From CAZJWR01 sp964549765 (GTDB taxonomy: Bacteria; Zixibacteria; MSB-5A5; GN15; JAAZOE01), in NCBI GenBank assembly GCA_964549765.1, contig CAZJWR010000011.1, positions 10,806-74,805 of the forward strand: 64,000 bases of DNA, given 5' to 3'. Position 1 is the first letter of the stretch. Every line of letters starts with the position of its first letter. The notes under the pieces were generated by a model that saw nothing but the letters and a program-made list of their open reading frames with translations, ran no database searches and was not told where the DNA came from. The position numbers and the translations under genes were made by a program. Positions 26,995 to 38,579 of this stretch are shown piece after piece.

Positions 26995-27552
26995 TCACCT
27001 CATGGGGGGCCGCCGCAGGCGAAAACGCCAGGGAAGTACGAAAACGCCGCCCAGATACAGCAGGAATCCGAATGGAATCTGAAGAATCGGGCCATATTCC
27101 AGGCCATGACTGAGCGACGATTCGGCGGGACTGTCCGGGTTATAATGAACCGTTACGATCGTGCCGGGTGGATATTCATGGGCGATAATTTCGGCGGTCT
27201 CCAGTCGCGAGCGGCGATTTCCGAATCCGGGCATGCCAATGTCGCTGACGCCGTCGTATTCCCGCCCGTTGACGCTGTACCGATAGGCGACGTTGGGATG
27301 GATCGCGCGGGATCCGGTAACATCGGATGAAACCACTTCGCCCGAAACCGTCGGCCACGACCGGACATCCAGGTCGACGCGAAGCCGGGCCGCGCCGATG
27401 ATCATGATGCATAGCCCCCCGACCATAAGAATGACGATTATGGCGTAAACCATCCCCCGCTTTTCCGGCATGGGACGGTTTCGCCAGAAGCGTCCCCCGA
27501 TGATCAATACAATCATCGAAATAATCACAAATATTGCAAAACCGAACAGCAT
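26995..27552 (-). CDS. DUF3592 membrane protein
   Basis: 185 residues. Helices at about 4-22, 35-55 and 158-175 flank a soluble DUF3592 domain: W-P-T-V-S-G-E-V (about 79-86), Y-R-Y-S-V-N-G-R-E-Y, Y-P-P-G-T-I-V-T-V-H-Y-N-P. Function is not known for the family. Stands alone between the EamA gene and ctaB, which diverge from it or run the same way. Confidence 0.8.
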   Translation of the reverse strand: MLFGFAIFVIISMIVLIIGGRFWRNRPMPEKRGMVYAIIVILMVGGLCIMIIGAARLRVDLDVRSWPTVSGEVVSSDVTGSRAIHPNVAYRYSVNGREYDGVSDIGMPGFGNRRSRLETAEIIAHEYPPGTIVTVHYNPDSPAESSLSHGLEYGPILQIPFGFLLYLGGVFVLPWRFRLRRPPMR

Positions 27553-27728
27553 ACATTCGCCCGCGAATGAATATTCCTTCGATTACGTAAAGAAAATCGG
27601 CGATCCGATCAAGAAAAAACAACAACTATCGGCGGAAAGCATCACCGAGCCGGAGATTTATTGCCGAACTCGCGGCGATTTGAGTTGTTATACCGCGTGA
27701 ATATGTCGTATACTGTCCAAAGGACAAC

Positions 27729-28742
27729 ATGAATGACGGATCGATGCGCGATCCGCAGGATCGGGGAATGGCGACGGGCCAGCGCGATACAATGCAATAT
27801 TCTTCATCATCAACGATTAAGGGTTCGTCGCGGAGTCAGCCCGGATGCGGCTGCGCTCGTGCGAATGAAAAGCTGACCTCCCGAACGTCCCTCCTGCCGT
27901 CATTATTCCAATTGACCAAACCGAAAATCATGCTGCTGGTAATTGTCACCGGCGCCACGGCGTTGGTGCTCGAAGGCAGTTTTGTCAGCCGGCCGATTCA
28001 GTTCGTACTTTTTCTTATGGGCCTGTATATGACCGGAGGCGCGGCCAACGCCTTCAATCAATATTTTGAGCACGATATCGACGCCCGTATGAGCCGCACC
28101 AAGAACCGGCGGCCGATACCTCTCGGGCGGCTATCGTCCAGAATAGCCTTCTGGTTTTCGTGCGTTCTCGCGATTTCGGGCGTGGCGCTGTTGGGACTGG
28201 CATTCAATATATTGACCGCAGCGCTGGCATTGGCGACCATCCTGTTCTATAGTCTCGTCTATACCTTGTGGTTAAAAAAGAACACGCCGCAAAATATTGT
28301 TATCGGCGGCATCGCCGGCGCGATGGCGCCGGTCGGGGCATGGGCTGCGGCCACGGGGACCACGGCGCTGACGCCGTGGATTTTATTCGCGATAGTATTC
28401 CTTTGGACTCCCCCGCATTTCTGGTCGCTGGCGCTTCGCTTTCACGACGATTACCGCGCCACGGGCCTGCCGATGATGCCATTGGCCAAAGGCGTCCCAG
28501 GCACCTTGCGGCGGATTTTTTATTACACCCTGGGACTGGTTGCCGTCAGCCTTTTTTATGGGTTAACCGGCGGTGGATGGCTGTATCTGATCACCGCCGC
28601 GATTCTTGGCGCAGTGTTCATTTTCAAAGCATATCGGGCGATGACGTCGCGAAAGACTCCCGCCATCTGGGCCGTGTTCACCTACTCGATATTATATCTA
28701 TTTGGATTATTTTTGGCCATGGTCGCCGATAAACTCACCTGA
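27729..28742 (+). CDS. ctaB: Protohaem IX farnesyltransferase (haem O synthase)
   Basis: 337 residues, longer than usual by about 40 N-terminal polar residues, so an in-frame ATG further in is possible; AAAGGA precedes ATG 27729. UbiA-family motifs: N-A-F-N-Q-Y-F-E-H-D-I-D-A-R-M (about 101-115) and Y-S-L-V-Y-T, L-R-F-H-D-D-Y. It makes haem O from haem b, the first step to the haem A needed by the caa3 oxidase encoded downstream. It begins the aerobic respiration block. Confidence 0.92.
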   Translation: MNDGSMRDPQDRGMATGQRDTMQYSSSSTIKGSSRSQPGCGCARANEKLTSRTSLLPSLFQLTKPKIMLLVIVTGATALVLEGSFVSRPIQFVLFLMGLYMTGGAANAFNQYFEHDIDARMSRTKNRRPIPLGRLSSRIAFWFSCVLAISGVALLGLAFNILTAALALATILFYSLVYTLWLKKNTPQNIVIGGIAGAMAPVGAWAAATGTTALTPWILFAIVFLWTPPHFWSLALRFHDDYRATGLPMMPLAKGVPGTLRRIFYYTLGLVAVSLFYGLTGGGWLYLITAAILGAVFIFKAYRAMTSRKTPAIWAVFTYSILYLFGLFLAMVADKLT

Positions 28743-28801
28743 TCACCGAAAATTTTATACAAAATATGTCGGTTTTACTTTCGCAATCGTTCAAAAGGAT
28801 G

Positions 28802-28807
28802 TATAAT
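28802..28807 (+). promoter_or_regulatory. Possible -10 box for the act operon
   Basis: Perfect TATAAT about 100 nt upstream of actA. The -35 position (TTTCGC at 28779-28784) is weak, so this is only a candidate. Confidence 0.4.
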
Positions 28808-28909
28808 ACCCGCCGTGGCAAGAGACCATATCTGCAAACTGTACCGGAAAGGCTCGGGTGGGGATACCGGTCGATGAGGATTGGATCGTAAGCGAGCAAG
28901 GACAGGATA

Positions 28910-29557
28910 GTGGCGCAGATATTTCCTGAGTGGACGAATAAATTGCAGACATACGCCGCCGTCGTGGTGGTGGTTCTATTTATGGCCGTCATCGGTTTCT
29001 TCTGGTATTACGGTTCGCCCAAATTTACCGACGTCGGCTATCGTCCCGAACAGCCCGTCCCGTACAGCCACAAATTACACGCCGGTGATCTGGGATTGGA
29101 CTGTCGCTATTGCCACAGCACCGTGGAATTTTCGCCGGTGGCCAACGTCCCCCCTACACAGACGTGCATGAATTGCCATAAATTGATATTGCCCCAGAGC
29201 GAAAAACTGCTTTTGGTTCGAGAAAGCTGGGCGGCGAAGACCCCGATCCAGTGGGTGCGGGTACATATGCTGCCGCAATACGCATATTTCAATCACAGCA
29301 TTCACCTGTGGGCGGGAGTGGGTTGCGTCACCTGTCACGGGAACGTGCGGCGCATGGAGGAAGTGACCCAGATGCAGCCGTTGTCGATGGGCTGGTGCCT
29401 GGATTGTCACCGCAATCCGGGGCCGAACCTACGGCCGCACGAAGAATTAACCAACATGGAATGGACGCCGCCCGATGACCAGGCCGAATTCGCCGAGCGG
29501 GTAATCCGCGAGAAAAAGATTAATCCCCCGGTGGATTGTTCGGGGTGTCACCGATGA
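28910..29557 (+). CDS. actA: Alternative complex III pentahaem cytochrome c, ActA
   Basis: 215 residues, GTG start at 28910 with AGGA upstream. One N-terminal membrane anchor (about 14-32), then five CxxCH haem sites: C-R-Y-C-H, C-M-N-C-H, C-V-T-C-H, C-L-D-C-H, C-S-G-C-H. In alternative complex III this subunit carries electrons from quinol oxidation toward the c-type cytochrome partner. TATAAT at 28802-28807 may be the operon promoter. The stop overlaps the actB start (ATGA). Confidence 0.93.
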   Translation: MAQIFPEWTNKLQTYAAVVVVVLFMAVIGFFWYYGSPKFTDVGYRPEQPVPYSHKLHAGDLGLDCRYCHSTVEFSPVANVPPTQTCMNCHKLILPQSEKLLLVRESWAAKTPIQWVRVHMLPQYAYFNHSIHLWAGVGCVTCHGNVRRMEEVTQMQPLSMGWCLDCHRNPGPNLRPHEELTNMEWTPPDDQAEFAERVIREKKINPPVDCSGCHR

Positions 29558-32500
29558 AGGACGCGCGCATAGAGATGATGGACAGGGAATACTGGCGGAG
29601 CCTTGACCAATTGGCCGACACGCCGGAATTTCGGCGCTTTGTCGAACAGGAATTCCCGGAATCGCTGCCGGAATTGGACAACCCCATCAGCCGCCGGAAA
29701 TTTCTCTCGGTGATGGGCGCATCGATGGCCCTGGCGGGATTGGCCGGATGCCGCAAACCGGTCGAAAAAATCATCCCCTATGTTTCCCAGCCCGAGGAAG
29801 TCATCCCGGGCGTACCGTCGTACTATGCGACCACGATGCCGTTCGGCGCATCGGCCTTCGGCCTTATAGTCGAGTGTCATGAAGGCCGCCCGACCAAAAT
29901 CGAGGGCAATCCCCAGCATCCCTCGACCCTCGGCCGCTCCAATGTGTTCATGCAGGCGGAAATGTTGAATCTGTACGATCCTGACCGTTCGGACGGCATC
30001 TTGCATAATAATGTCAAGACCGGTTGGGATGCGTTCGTGACGTTCTGGCGGGAACAGCTTATGCATTTCCGACAAAACGACGGAAACGGCCTGGCGATTC
30101 TGACGCAGGAATTTTCATCGCCGACGCTGTTCCGGTTGGGTCGGAAATTCCGGCGAAATTTCGGGTCAGCCGGATTCGCCGTTTATGATCCGGTCGAAGA
30201 TATCTATCTCCCCGACGGAAAATCGGATGGTCAGACCGCGGGCTACCGTGCGGACTATCACTATGACAAAGCCAAGATTATTCTCTCCCTCGACGCCGAC
30301 TTCTTGCTGACCGAGAGCGAAAATGTCGTCGCCGCCCGCCGGTTCGCGGCCGGGCGCCGCATCAAAGATGTGGACAGTCCCATGAGCCGTCTCTATGTGG
30401 TCGAACCCGAATTGACTGCGACCGGCGCGATGGCGGATCATCGGCTGCGCGTACCGCGAAGCATGATCGGCACTTTCGCCGCCGCTGTTGTGAAAGAGAT
30501 GGAACGGCTGAGAATAAATACCGGGCTTAGTGATCTCGTTGGATTGTCAGGGGATCATCAGTTTGATAATACATTCGTTTCGGTGCTGGTGGAGGATTTG
30601 ATACAGCATAAGGGGGAATGCCTGATCGTGACCGGGCGGACGCAGCCGGGTTTGCAGGAGCTTGCGGCAGTTTTGAATAAGGCGCTGGGCAATAGCGGCA
30701 AGACGGTGACATATAATAGAGTTGAATCGACAGCCTCTTCCCTGCAACAGCATGATGATGAGTCTCTTGAAGGCATCGTCAAATCCGTGCAAGCCGGGAC
30801 TTTGAAAACATTGGTCATATTGGGCGGCAATCCGATTTATGACTGCCCGGCGTCGAACGATTTGGCCGATGCGATAGAAAGCGCTGGGCATGTGATCTAT
30901 TTCGGTTCGCATGTGAATGAGACAGCCCAAGCGGCTGAATGGCATATCCCCAGCGCGCATTTTCTGGAGAGTTGGGGCGATACGCGGGCCGTAGATGGGA
31001 CATTGGGCTTGATCCAGCCGATGATCCAGCCGCTTTTCGGCGGGAAGAGCGACATCGAATTTCTTGGCCTCATCGCCACCGGCGAAGATCGGCGCGGATA
31101 CGATATAGTCCGGGAAACCTGGAGCGATATATTGAAGGGCGGCGATTTTGAAAAGAAATGGCGTCGCGTGTTGCATGACGGCATGTTATCGCAGGATAGA
31201 AAATCGACCGCCGAGTATAAGCCAAAAATCGAGAAGGATAACCGACAAATCCTCGCTAAGGCTTTGGCGACGATACCGACAAAATTATCATCTGAGGACA
31301 TCGAGCTTACATTTCAGGTTTCGCCCAAGCTTTACGACGGGCGCTATGCCAACAACGGCTGGATGCAGGAACTGCCGCATCCGACGTCGAAACTAACGTG
31401 GGATAATGCGGCGTGTATGAGCCAAACAACGGCGCGGTCGCTGGGCGTGCAGAATAGCGATGTAATAAAGATAACAAACGATCATGGCGAAATGGAACTG
31501 CCGGTCTGGATCGTGCCCGGACAGGCCGATTATACGATTTCGGTCGAATTAGGATACGGTCGAACAGCCGCCGGGCGGGTCGGGAGCGGAATCGGCGCCA
31601 ATGCATTCAAACTGCGCCCTGACCGGCAGAGTTCATTTGCTCGCGGTGCGAAGGTGACCAAAACCGGCCGGAGGCATAAGCCGGCATCGACTCAGGATCA
31701 CGGCGCGATGGCCGGGCGGCCGATTGTACGCGAAGCCGACCTCGATACGTATCGGGAAGATCCGGATTTCGCGAAAGAGATGGTCGAGCACGCACCCTTG
31801 ATCGGAATCTATCCGCCATACGATTACAGCAAAGGGTATCAATGGGGCATGGCCATTGATTTGACGGCATGCGTCGGCTGTAATGCCTGCACCACCGCCT
31901 GCCAGAGCGAGAACAATATCCCGGTGGTCGGCCGGTCGCGGGTGCTGAACGGACGCGAGATGCATTGGATCCGCGTCGACCGTTATTTCACCGGCGATCC
32001 CGACGATCCCGATATGGTCTTCATGCCCGTGCCTTGCCAGCAATGTGAGAATGCACCCTGCGAAACGGTCTGCCCCGTCGCGGCGACAGTGCATGATAAA
32101 GAAGGCCTGAACGTGATGACCTACAACCGCTGCATCGGCACCCGGTATTGCTCGAACAACTGTCCCTACAAGGTACGGCGGTTCAATTTCTTCAACTATA
32201 CGAGTCATATGCCGGACGTCGTGCGGATGGCCATGAACCCCGATGTCACTGTCCGCTGCCGCGGCGTGATGGAAAAATGCAGTTACTGCATCCAGCGAAT
32301 CAACCGCGCCAAGATCAATGCCAAAAAGGAAAATCGCACCGTCCGGGACGGCGAGATCGTCACGGCCTGCCAGCAGGCCTGCCCGGCCGAGGCCATCGTG
32401 TTCGGGAATATCAACGACCCGGAAAGCAAGGTGTCAAAAATAAAAGCGTTGAAACGGAATTATGCGCTCCTGGCCGAATACAATCTCCGGCCGCGCAATT

Positions 32501-32565
32501 CATATTTGGCCCGGATCAGAAATCCGCATCCCAAATTGAAGGGTCACAAATTGACCCACGGATAG
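29554..32565 (+). CDS. actB: Alternative complex III iron-sulfur/molybdopterin-like subunit, ActB
   Basis: 1003 residues from ATG 29554. A Tat-type signal S-R-R-K-F-L-S-V-M-G (about 47-56) leads to A-G-C. The first 700 residues resemble a molybdopterin oxidoreductase fold that in this complex has lost the cofactor. The C-terminal part is a ferredoxin-like domain with C-V-G-C-N-A-C-T-T-A-C, C-Q-Q-C-E-N-A-P-C-E-T-V-C-P and C-S-N-N-C-P motifs, four Fe-S clusters as in known ActB. It docks on ActC at the periplasmic face. Confidence 0.92.
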   Translation: MKDARIEMMDREYWRSLDQLADTPEFRRFVEQEFPESLPELDNPISRRKFLSVMGASMALAGLAGCRKPVEKIIPYVSQPEEVIPGVPSYYATTMPFGASAFGLIVECHEGRPTKIEGNPQHPSTLGRSNVFMQAEMLNLYDPDRSDGILHNNVKTGWDAFVTFWREQLMHFRQNDGNGLAILTQEFSSPTLFRLGRKFRRNFGSAGFAVYDPVEDIYLPDGKSDGQTAGYRADYHYDKAKIILSLDADFLLTESENVVAARRFAAGRRIKDVDSPMSRLYVVEPELTATGAMADHRLRVPRSMIGTFAAAVVKEMERLRINTGLSDLVGLSGDHQFDNTFVSVLVEDLIQHKGECLIVTGRTQPGLQELAAVLNKALGNSGKTVTYNRVESTASSLQQHDDESLEGIVKSVQAGTLKTLVILGGNPIYDCPASNDLADAIESAGHVIYFGSHVNETAQAAEWHIPSAHFLESWGDTRAVDGTLGLIQPMIQPLFGGKSDIEFLGLIATGEDRRGYDIVRETWSDILKGGDFEKKWRRVLHDGMLSQDRKSTAEYKPKIEKDNRQILAKALATIPTKLSSEDIELTFQVSPKLYDGRYANNGWMQELPHPTSKLTWDNAACMSQTTARSLGVQNSDVIKITNDHGEMELPVWIVPGQADYTISVELGYGRTAAGRVGSGIGANAFKLRPDRQSSFARGAKVTKTGRRHKPASTQDHGAMAGRPIVREADLDTYREDPDFAKEMVEHAPLIGIYPPYDYSKGYQWGMAIDLTACVGCNACTTACQSENNIPVVGRSRVLNGREMHWIRVDRYFTGDPDDPDMVFMPVPCQQCENAPCETVCPVAATVHDKEGLNVMTYNRCIGTRYCSNNCPYKVRRFNFFNYTSHMPDVVRMAMNPDVTVRCRGVMEKCSYCIQRINRAKINAKKENRTVRDGEIVTACQQACPAEAIVFGNINDPESKVSKIKALKRNYALLAEYNLRPRNSYLARIRNPHPKLKGHKLTHG

Positions 32566-32593
32566 AGATGGCAGAATATAGGATATATAGCGC

Positions 32594-33992
<1,399 letters not shown>

Positions 33993-34003
<11 letters not shown>

Positions 34004-34532
34004 CGGCGATAAAATCTACGGTATCCTCGCTCGCTTCGACGGGCCGCAATCGCTTTATCACGCCGCCAAAAAAGTCCGTGACGCGGGATACGAAAAATTC
34101 GACTGCCATTCCCCCTTCCCGATTCACGGCATGGATGAGGCGATGGGATTGAAGCGGTCCCCAATCGGATGGATCGCCGGGCTACTGGCCATCCTCGGCG
34201 GCGGCGGGTTTTTCGCGCTTCAGTGGTGGACAAGCGCCGTCGATTATCCGTTGGTCATATCCGGCAAACCGTATTTCAGCTTTCAGGCATTCGTACCGAT
34301 CACTTTCGCGGGCGCCGTCATCGGCGCGGCTTTCGCGGCTGTTCTCGGGATGCTGATCATCAATCAATTACCGCGCCTGCATCACCCCTTGTTCAATTCG
34401 GACAAATTCAACGTTTCGGACGACGGCTTTTTCGTCAGCATCGAATCGGATGACCGCCGGTTTGACCGCGAGAAGGTTATCGCGTTTTTGAAATCGATCG
34501 GCGCCGAAGAGGTGGAGGTGATTTCCCAATGA
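33993..34532 (+). CDS. actD: Alternative complex III subunit ActD (DUF3341)
   Basis: 179 residues: an N-terminal small alpha/beta part (Y-G-I-L-A-R-F-D-G-P), then F-D-C-H-S-P-F-P-I-H-G, the usual DUF3341 hallmark, and two membrane helices (about 55-72, 98-123). A structural subunit next to ActC. Overlaps neighbours at both ends. Confidence 0.9.
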
Positions 34533-35191
34533 TCCAGGGCAGCCCCCTTCACAAAGAACGGAAATCATCGGTCATGATCATTATCGCATTCATGGCGGCG
34601 CTTCTGACGGTTGCGGCGCTGGTCGGATGCGAACGCGGGCTGCCGTCGCGGAAGCCGCCGATTCATATCAACCCGGATATGGACAAACAGCCAAAATTTT
34701 TGCCGCAATCGGAAAATGATTTCTTTGCCGATAGCGCCGCGATGCGCGTCCCCGTGCCGGGCACGGTGGCGCGGAATTTTCTGCACGAAGATGTCCGATA
34801 TTATACGGGCAAAGACGAAAAGGGCCGCTATGTCGAGAAAAATCCCGCGACCATCGATATGCAGCTTCTCGACCGGGGCCAGGAACGATTCAATATCTAT
34901 TGTTCGCCGTGCCACAGCCGGGTCGGCGACGGTCGCGGGATCATGGTCAATCGCGGCTACGTGCCGCCGCCGTCGTTTCATCAGGACTTCCTGCGGGATA
35001 CGGCCGATGGTTTTCTCTTTGACGTCATCACCAATGGCGTCCGCAATATGCCGAGTTATTCGCATCAGGTTCCGGTCGACGACCGCTGGGCCATTATCGC
35101 CTATATCCGGGCACTCCAGCGCAGCCGGACTGCTACTATCAACGACGTCCCCGAGGAACTCCGGGGCAAAATCAAGCAGGCCGGGCAATGA
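34529..35191 (+). CDS. actE: Alternative complex III monohaem cytochrome c, ActE
   Basis: 220 residues. Hydrophobic segment and lipobox-like A-A-L-V-G-C near residue 34, then a c-type cytochrome with one haem site C-S-P-C-H (about 127-131) and a distal Met in N-M-P-S-Y. It receives electrons in the complex and can hand them to the oxidase. ATGA overlaps with actD and actF. Confidence 0.9.
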   Translation: MIQGSPLHKERKSSVMIIIAFMAALLTVAALVGCERGLPSRKPPIHINPDMDKQPKFLPQSENDFFADSAAMRVPVPGTVARNFLHEDVRYYTGKDEKGRYVEKNPATIDMQLLDRGQERFNIYCSPCHSRVGDGRGIMVNRGYVPPPSFHQDFLRDTADGFLFDVITNGVRNMPSYSHQVPVDDRWAIIAYIRALQRSRTATINDVPEELRGKIKQAGQ

Positions 35192-36372
35192 AGTGGGATA
35201 AGGAAACCTTTCGCATCACCGGTCGCGGCCGCGTCAACACAATCGCCTTGACGATCTTCGCTATCGGTCTCGCCGCTTCGGTCGTTGCCTTACTGGTCGA
35301 CCGCGCCCATTTCTACCACGCCTGGCTCGTCGGTTTCATGTTCTGGTTCACCCTGGCTGCCGGGGGATTGTTTTTCGTAATGATGAATCACCTTGTCGGA
35401 GCAACCTGGAGCGTTGTCTTGCGCCGTACCGCCGAGGGCGTCATGGCCGTCCTGCCCTATATGATTATCGCCCTCATTCCGATAATACCCGGCATACATG
35501 AGCTATATCATTGGAGCCACGCCGATGTTATCGCCCACGACGAATCACTTCAGGGAAAGACGGCATTTCTCAACATACCCTTCTTTGTTATTCGCATAGT
35601 CGTTTATTTCGCCGTATGGACGATTCTGACCCGAATATTATATGAGACATCGCTTCGCCAGGACGACGGGCATACCGAGCAACTGGGATCGCGTTTTCGC
35701 CGGGTGAGCGCTCCGGGTATGATCCTCTATGCATTCACATTGACCTTCGCGGCCTTCGACTGGCTGATGTCTCTTGATGCACATTGGTACTCGACTATAT
35801 TCGGCGCGTATATTTTCGCCGGAGGCGTGGTCGCTATGCTGGCGTTCCTGCCCTTGGTATCGATGCTGCTCCGCCGCCGGAGCGTGATGACCGATATGAT
35901 CACGGTCGAACATTATCATGACATGGGAAAACTGCTTTTCGCCTTTGTCATCTTTTGGGCGTACATGGCCTTTTCGCAATATTTCCTTATCTGGTACGGA
36001 AACATCCCCGAGGAGACCGAATGGTTTATGCGCCGCTGGACGGGATCGTGGAAAGCCGTCAGCCTGATTCTGGTCTTCGGAAATTTCGTAATTCCGTTCT
36101 TTATTCTCATCACACGCGGCGCCAAGCGGCGGCTGGCGATGCTGGGGGTTTTCGCCGTCTGGCTGCTTTTCATGCACTGGGTCGACCTGTACTGGGTGGT
36201 CATGCCCAGCCTGTACCCCGACGGCGCGCATCTGTCGTGGATTGACCTGGCACCGATTACCGCCATCGGCGGGGCGTTTATCGCCCGGTTCTGGCACAAG
36301 TTCAGCGCCCACCCGACGATCACAAAAGGCGATCCCAAATTGGAACTTTCCAAGCGATTGATAAATTATTAG
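35188..36372 (+). CDS. actF: Alternative complex III membrane subunit ActF
   Basis: 394 residues, ten predicted helices, paralogous to ActC in the NrfD-like superfamily but shorter. Stretches such as H-A-W-L-V-G-F-M-F-W and F-D-W-L-M-S-L-D-A-H-W-Y-S-T are typical of ActF. Structural partner of ActC. The gene follows actE with a 4-nt overlap. Confidence 0.9.
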   Translation: MKWDKETFRITGRGRVNTIALTIFAIGLAASVVALLVDRAHFYHAWLVGFMFWFTLAAGGLFFVMMNHLVGATWSVVLRRTAEGVMAVLPYMIIALIPIIPGIHELYHWSHADVIAHDESLQGKTAFLNIPFFVIRIVVYFAVWTILTRILYETSLRQDDGHTEQLGSRFRRVSAPGMILYAFTLTFAAFDWLMSLDAHWYSTIFGAYIFAGGVVAMLAFLPLVSMLLRRRSVMTDMITVEHYHDMGKLLFAFVIFWAYMAFSQYFLIWYGNIPEETEWFMRRWTGSWKAVSLILVFGNFVIPFFILITRGAKRRLAMLGVFAVWLLFMHWVDLYWVVMPSLYPDGAHLSWIDLAPITAIGGAFIARFWHKFSAHPTITKGDPKLELSKRLINY

Positions 36373-36381
36373 CTTATAAGT

Positions 36382-36747
36382 ATGAGCGACCTGAATAAAC
36401 CAGTTTCATCCGACCCGGAAAACGGCGGTTACGAAAAGCGAGATATAAATCCCGTCAAGGTGTTCCTCGCCGGACTTGCGGGCGTTATTGTCATCGTCGT
36501 GCTGGTGATATTCATGCTGAGCTATTTTACGGCAACGCGCGAGGAAATCGTCTACGAAGAAGTGCTGAAGCCGGAATCGGCGGCGCTGCGCGAACTCCGG
36601 GCTCGTGAGGAAGAAGAACTGAATTCATACGCAGTCCTTGACACCAAAAAAGGCGTCTATCGCATCCCCATCAAACGGGCGATGGAACTGATGGCGGAAG
36701 AGGCGTATCAGGCCCGGCTCAAAGCGGGCGGAAACGGCAGTAAATAA
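36382..36747 (+). CDS. Small membrane protein between actF and SCO
   Basis: 121 residues with one transmembrane helix (about 28-51) and a Glu/Arg-rich soluble tail ending in a K-R-A-M-E-L-M-A-E-E-A motif. Proteins of this plan, with C-terminal Y-R-I-P-I-K-R-A-M-E, commonly lie between act and cox genes. A role in complex assembly is inferred from position only. Spacing is 9 nt to actF and 2 nt to the SCO gene. Confidence 0.75.
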   Translation: MSDLNKPVSSDPENGGYEKRDINPVKVFLAGLAGVIVIVVLVIFMLSYFTATREEIVYEEVLKPESAALRELRAREEEELNSYAVLDTKKGVYRIPIKRAMELMAEEAYQARLKAGGNGSK

Positions 36748-36749
36748 TT

Positions 36750-37613
36750 ATGAAAACGTATTTATCTCGAATTTTGATATTATCGACACTGGCGGTGGTA
36801 ATCTGGATGCTGGCGGCCCCCCTTGCTTCGGGTCAGGCGTTGCAGAAGGACGACCCGGCCTTGCAGGGTATCGACGTCGAGGAGCATCTCGGCGACACCA
36901 TCCCTTTCGATGTGAATCTGGTCAACGACCGGGGCGATTCAGTGACGCTGGGGCAGTATTTCGGAGATAATAAACCGGCCGTTCTGGTCATGGCGTATTA
37001 CACCTGCCCTATGCTGTGTAATTTGGTTCTGAACGGCGTCAGCGATGCGATCGGCAGCATGCCGCTGGATCCGGGCAAAGATTATCGGGTCCTGACAGTG
37101 AGTATCGATCCGAGGGATTCGGTCGCGCTGGCCGCCGCCAAAAAGAAAAATTATCTGACGGATCTGAACCGCAAAGGCGCCGACACCGCCTGGACGTTTT
37201 TCGTTACATCGGCGGATCAGTCGAAACGATTGGCCGATGCTATCGGCTTCAAATATTATTATGTCGAGGACAAGGGACAATATGCTCATCCGGCCGTCAT
37301 TACGGTCGTCTCCCCCGCCGGCGTCGTTTCACGGTATCTGTACGGAATCGAATTCAACCCGCGAGATCTTCGACTGGCGCTGGTGGAAGCCTCGGAGGGC
37401 AAAATCGGCACGACCGTCGACCGCATCCTTTTATACTGTTACCATTATGATCCCGACGCGGGCGGTTATACATTGCTGGCATTCAATGTCATGAAACTCG
37501 GCGGCATCCTGACGCTAGTATTGCTGGGGTCATTTCTCGGCATATTCTGGATACGCGAATCCCGCCGGCGTTCACGAAGTAAGGCACAGCCGGCCGAAAG
37601 AGCATCGAGGTAA
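36750..37613 (+). CDS. SCO1/SenC-family copper chaperone
   Basis: 287 residues. Signal/anchor at 10-28, thioredoxin-like domain with the copper site Y-T-C-P-M-L-C (about 88-94) and a His in Q-Y-A-H-P near 183, and a C-terminal membrane helix (about 251-268). SCO proteins insert copper into the CuA centre of the oxidase subunit encoded next. It is the first of two SCO modules in the operon; the second is fused to CtaA. Confidence 0.92.
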   Translation: MKTYLSRILILSTLAVVIWMLAAPLASGQALQKDDPALQGIDVEEHLGDTIPFDVNLVNDRGDSVTLGQYFGDNKPAVLVMAYYTCPMLCNLVLNGVSDAIGSMPLDPGKDYRVLTVSIDPRDSVALAAAKKKNYLTDLNRKGADTAWTFFVTSADQSKRLADAIGFKYYYVEDKGQYAHPAVITVVSPAGVVSRYLYGIEFNPRDLRLALVEASEGKIGTTVDRILLYCYHYDPDAGGYTLLAFNVMKLGGILTLVLLGSFLGIFWIRESRRRSRSKAQPAERASR

Positions 37614-37621
37614 AGGGCCGC

Positions 37622-38569
37622 ATGGATACGACCGGTACATTGTTTATGCCTCCGGGGCAATCGACCGTGGCCCCCCAGGTCGACGCCCTGTTCAATTTCA
37701 TCCTGACGGTCGCTGCGATCTTTTTTATCGTCGTCGTCACCATCATGGTCTATTTCGTCTGGCGCTACCGTCGTCGCGGCAAAGAAGAATTGACCTACGG
37801 CCGCCAATACAATATAAAACTGGAACTGGCCTGGACGATCATCCCGACCATTCTCGTGATTATCGTGTTTTTCTGGGGATTCCGGATTTACATGCGGATG
37901 CATATCGCTCCCAAGGACGCCTACGAGGTCAAAGTCACCGCCCAGAAATGGTTCTGGAGTTTCGATTATCCCAATGGCGCTTCCACCGTAAACGAACTGA
38001 TTGTACCGGCGGGCAAGCCGATCAAATTGACCATGTCGTCGCAGGATGTCATCCACAGTTTCTTCGTTCCCGATTTTCGCATCAAGATGGATGTGCTGCC
38101 CAATCGTTATACCGGCACCTGGTTCGACGCTCCGAATCCGGGCGAATATAATTTATTTTGCGCCGAATACTGCGGCACATCCCATTCCGACATGATCGGT
38201 CATGTAAAAGTCTTGAATGAGCGCGAATTCAAGGAATGGGAGGAATCCGGGGCGGCCGCCGGCGGTGAAGGCATATCGCTGGAAAAATTCGGCGAACAGT
38301 TGTATACGTCCAAGGCGTGTGTCACCTGCCACCGGATCGACGGCGTGGCACATACCGGACCGAGTTTCCTCGGTATTTTCGGCGAAGAGACGAAAATGTC
38401 CGACGGCTCGACCGTCACCGTCGATGAAAACTACATCCGCGAATCGATTCTTCACCCGCAGGCCAAAATCGTGGCCGGGTATCAGCCGGTGATGCCGACC
38501 TATCAGGGACTGCTCGACAGCCGGCAGGTGGATGCGTTGATCGCATATATTAAATCGTTACGAAAATGA
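37622..38569 (+). CDS. ctaC: Cytochrome c oxidase subunit II with cytochrome c domain (caa3)
   Basis: 315 residues. Two N-terminal helices (about 22-45, 64-86), then the CuA domain with H near 143 and F-C-A-E-Y-C-G-T-S-H-S-D-M (about 178-190), then a fused cytochrome c with C-V-T-C-H (about 236-240) and a distal Met in P-V-M-P-T-Y. The fusion marks a caa3-type enzyme. Confidence 0.95.
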   Translation: MDTTGTLFMPPGQSTVAPQVDALFNFILTVAAIFFIVVVTIMVYFVWRYRRRGKEELTYGRQYNIKLELAWTIIPTILVIIVFFWGFRIYMRMHIAPKDAYEVKVTAQKWFWSFDYPNGASTVNELIVPAGKPIKLTMSSQDVIHSFFVPDFRIKMDVLPNRYTGTWFDAPNPGEYNLFCAEYCGTSHSDMIGHVKVLNEREFKEWEESGAAAGGEGISLEKFGEQLYTSKACVTCHRIDGVAHTGPSFLGIFGEETKMSDGSTVTVDENYIRESILHPQAKIVAGYQPVMPTYQGLLDSRQVDALIAYIKSLRK

Positions 38570-38579
38570 GGCGCAGGCA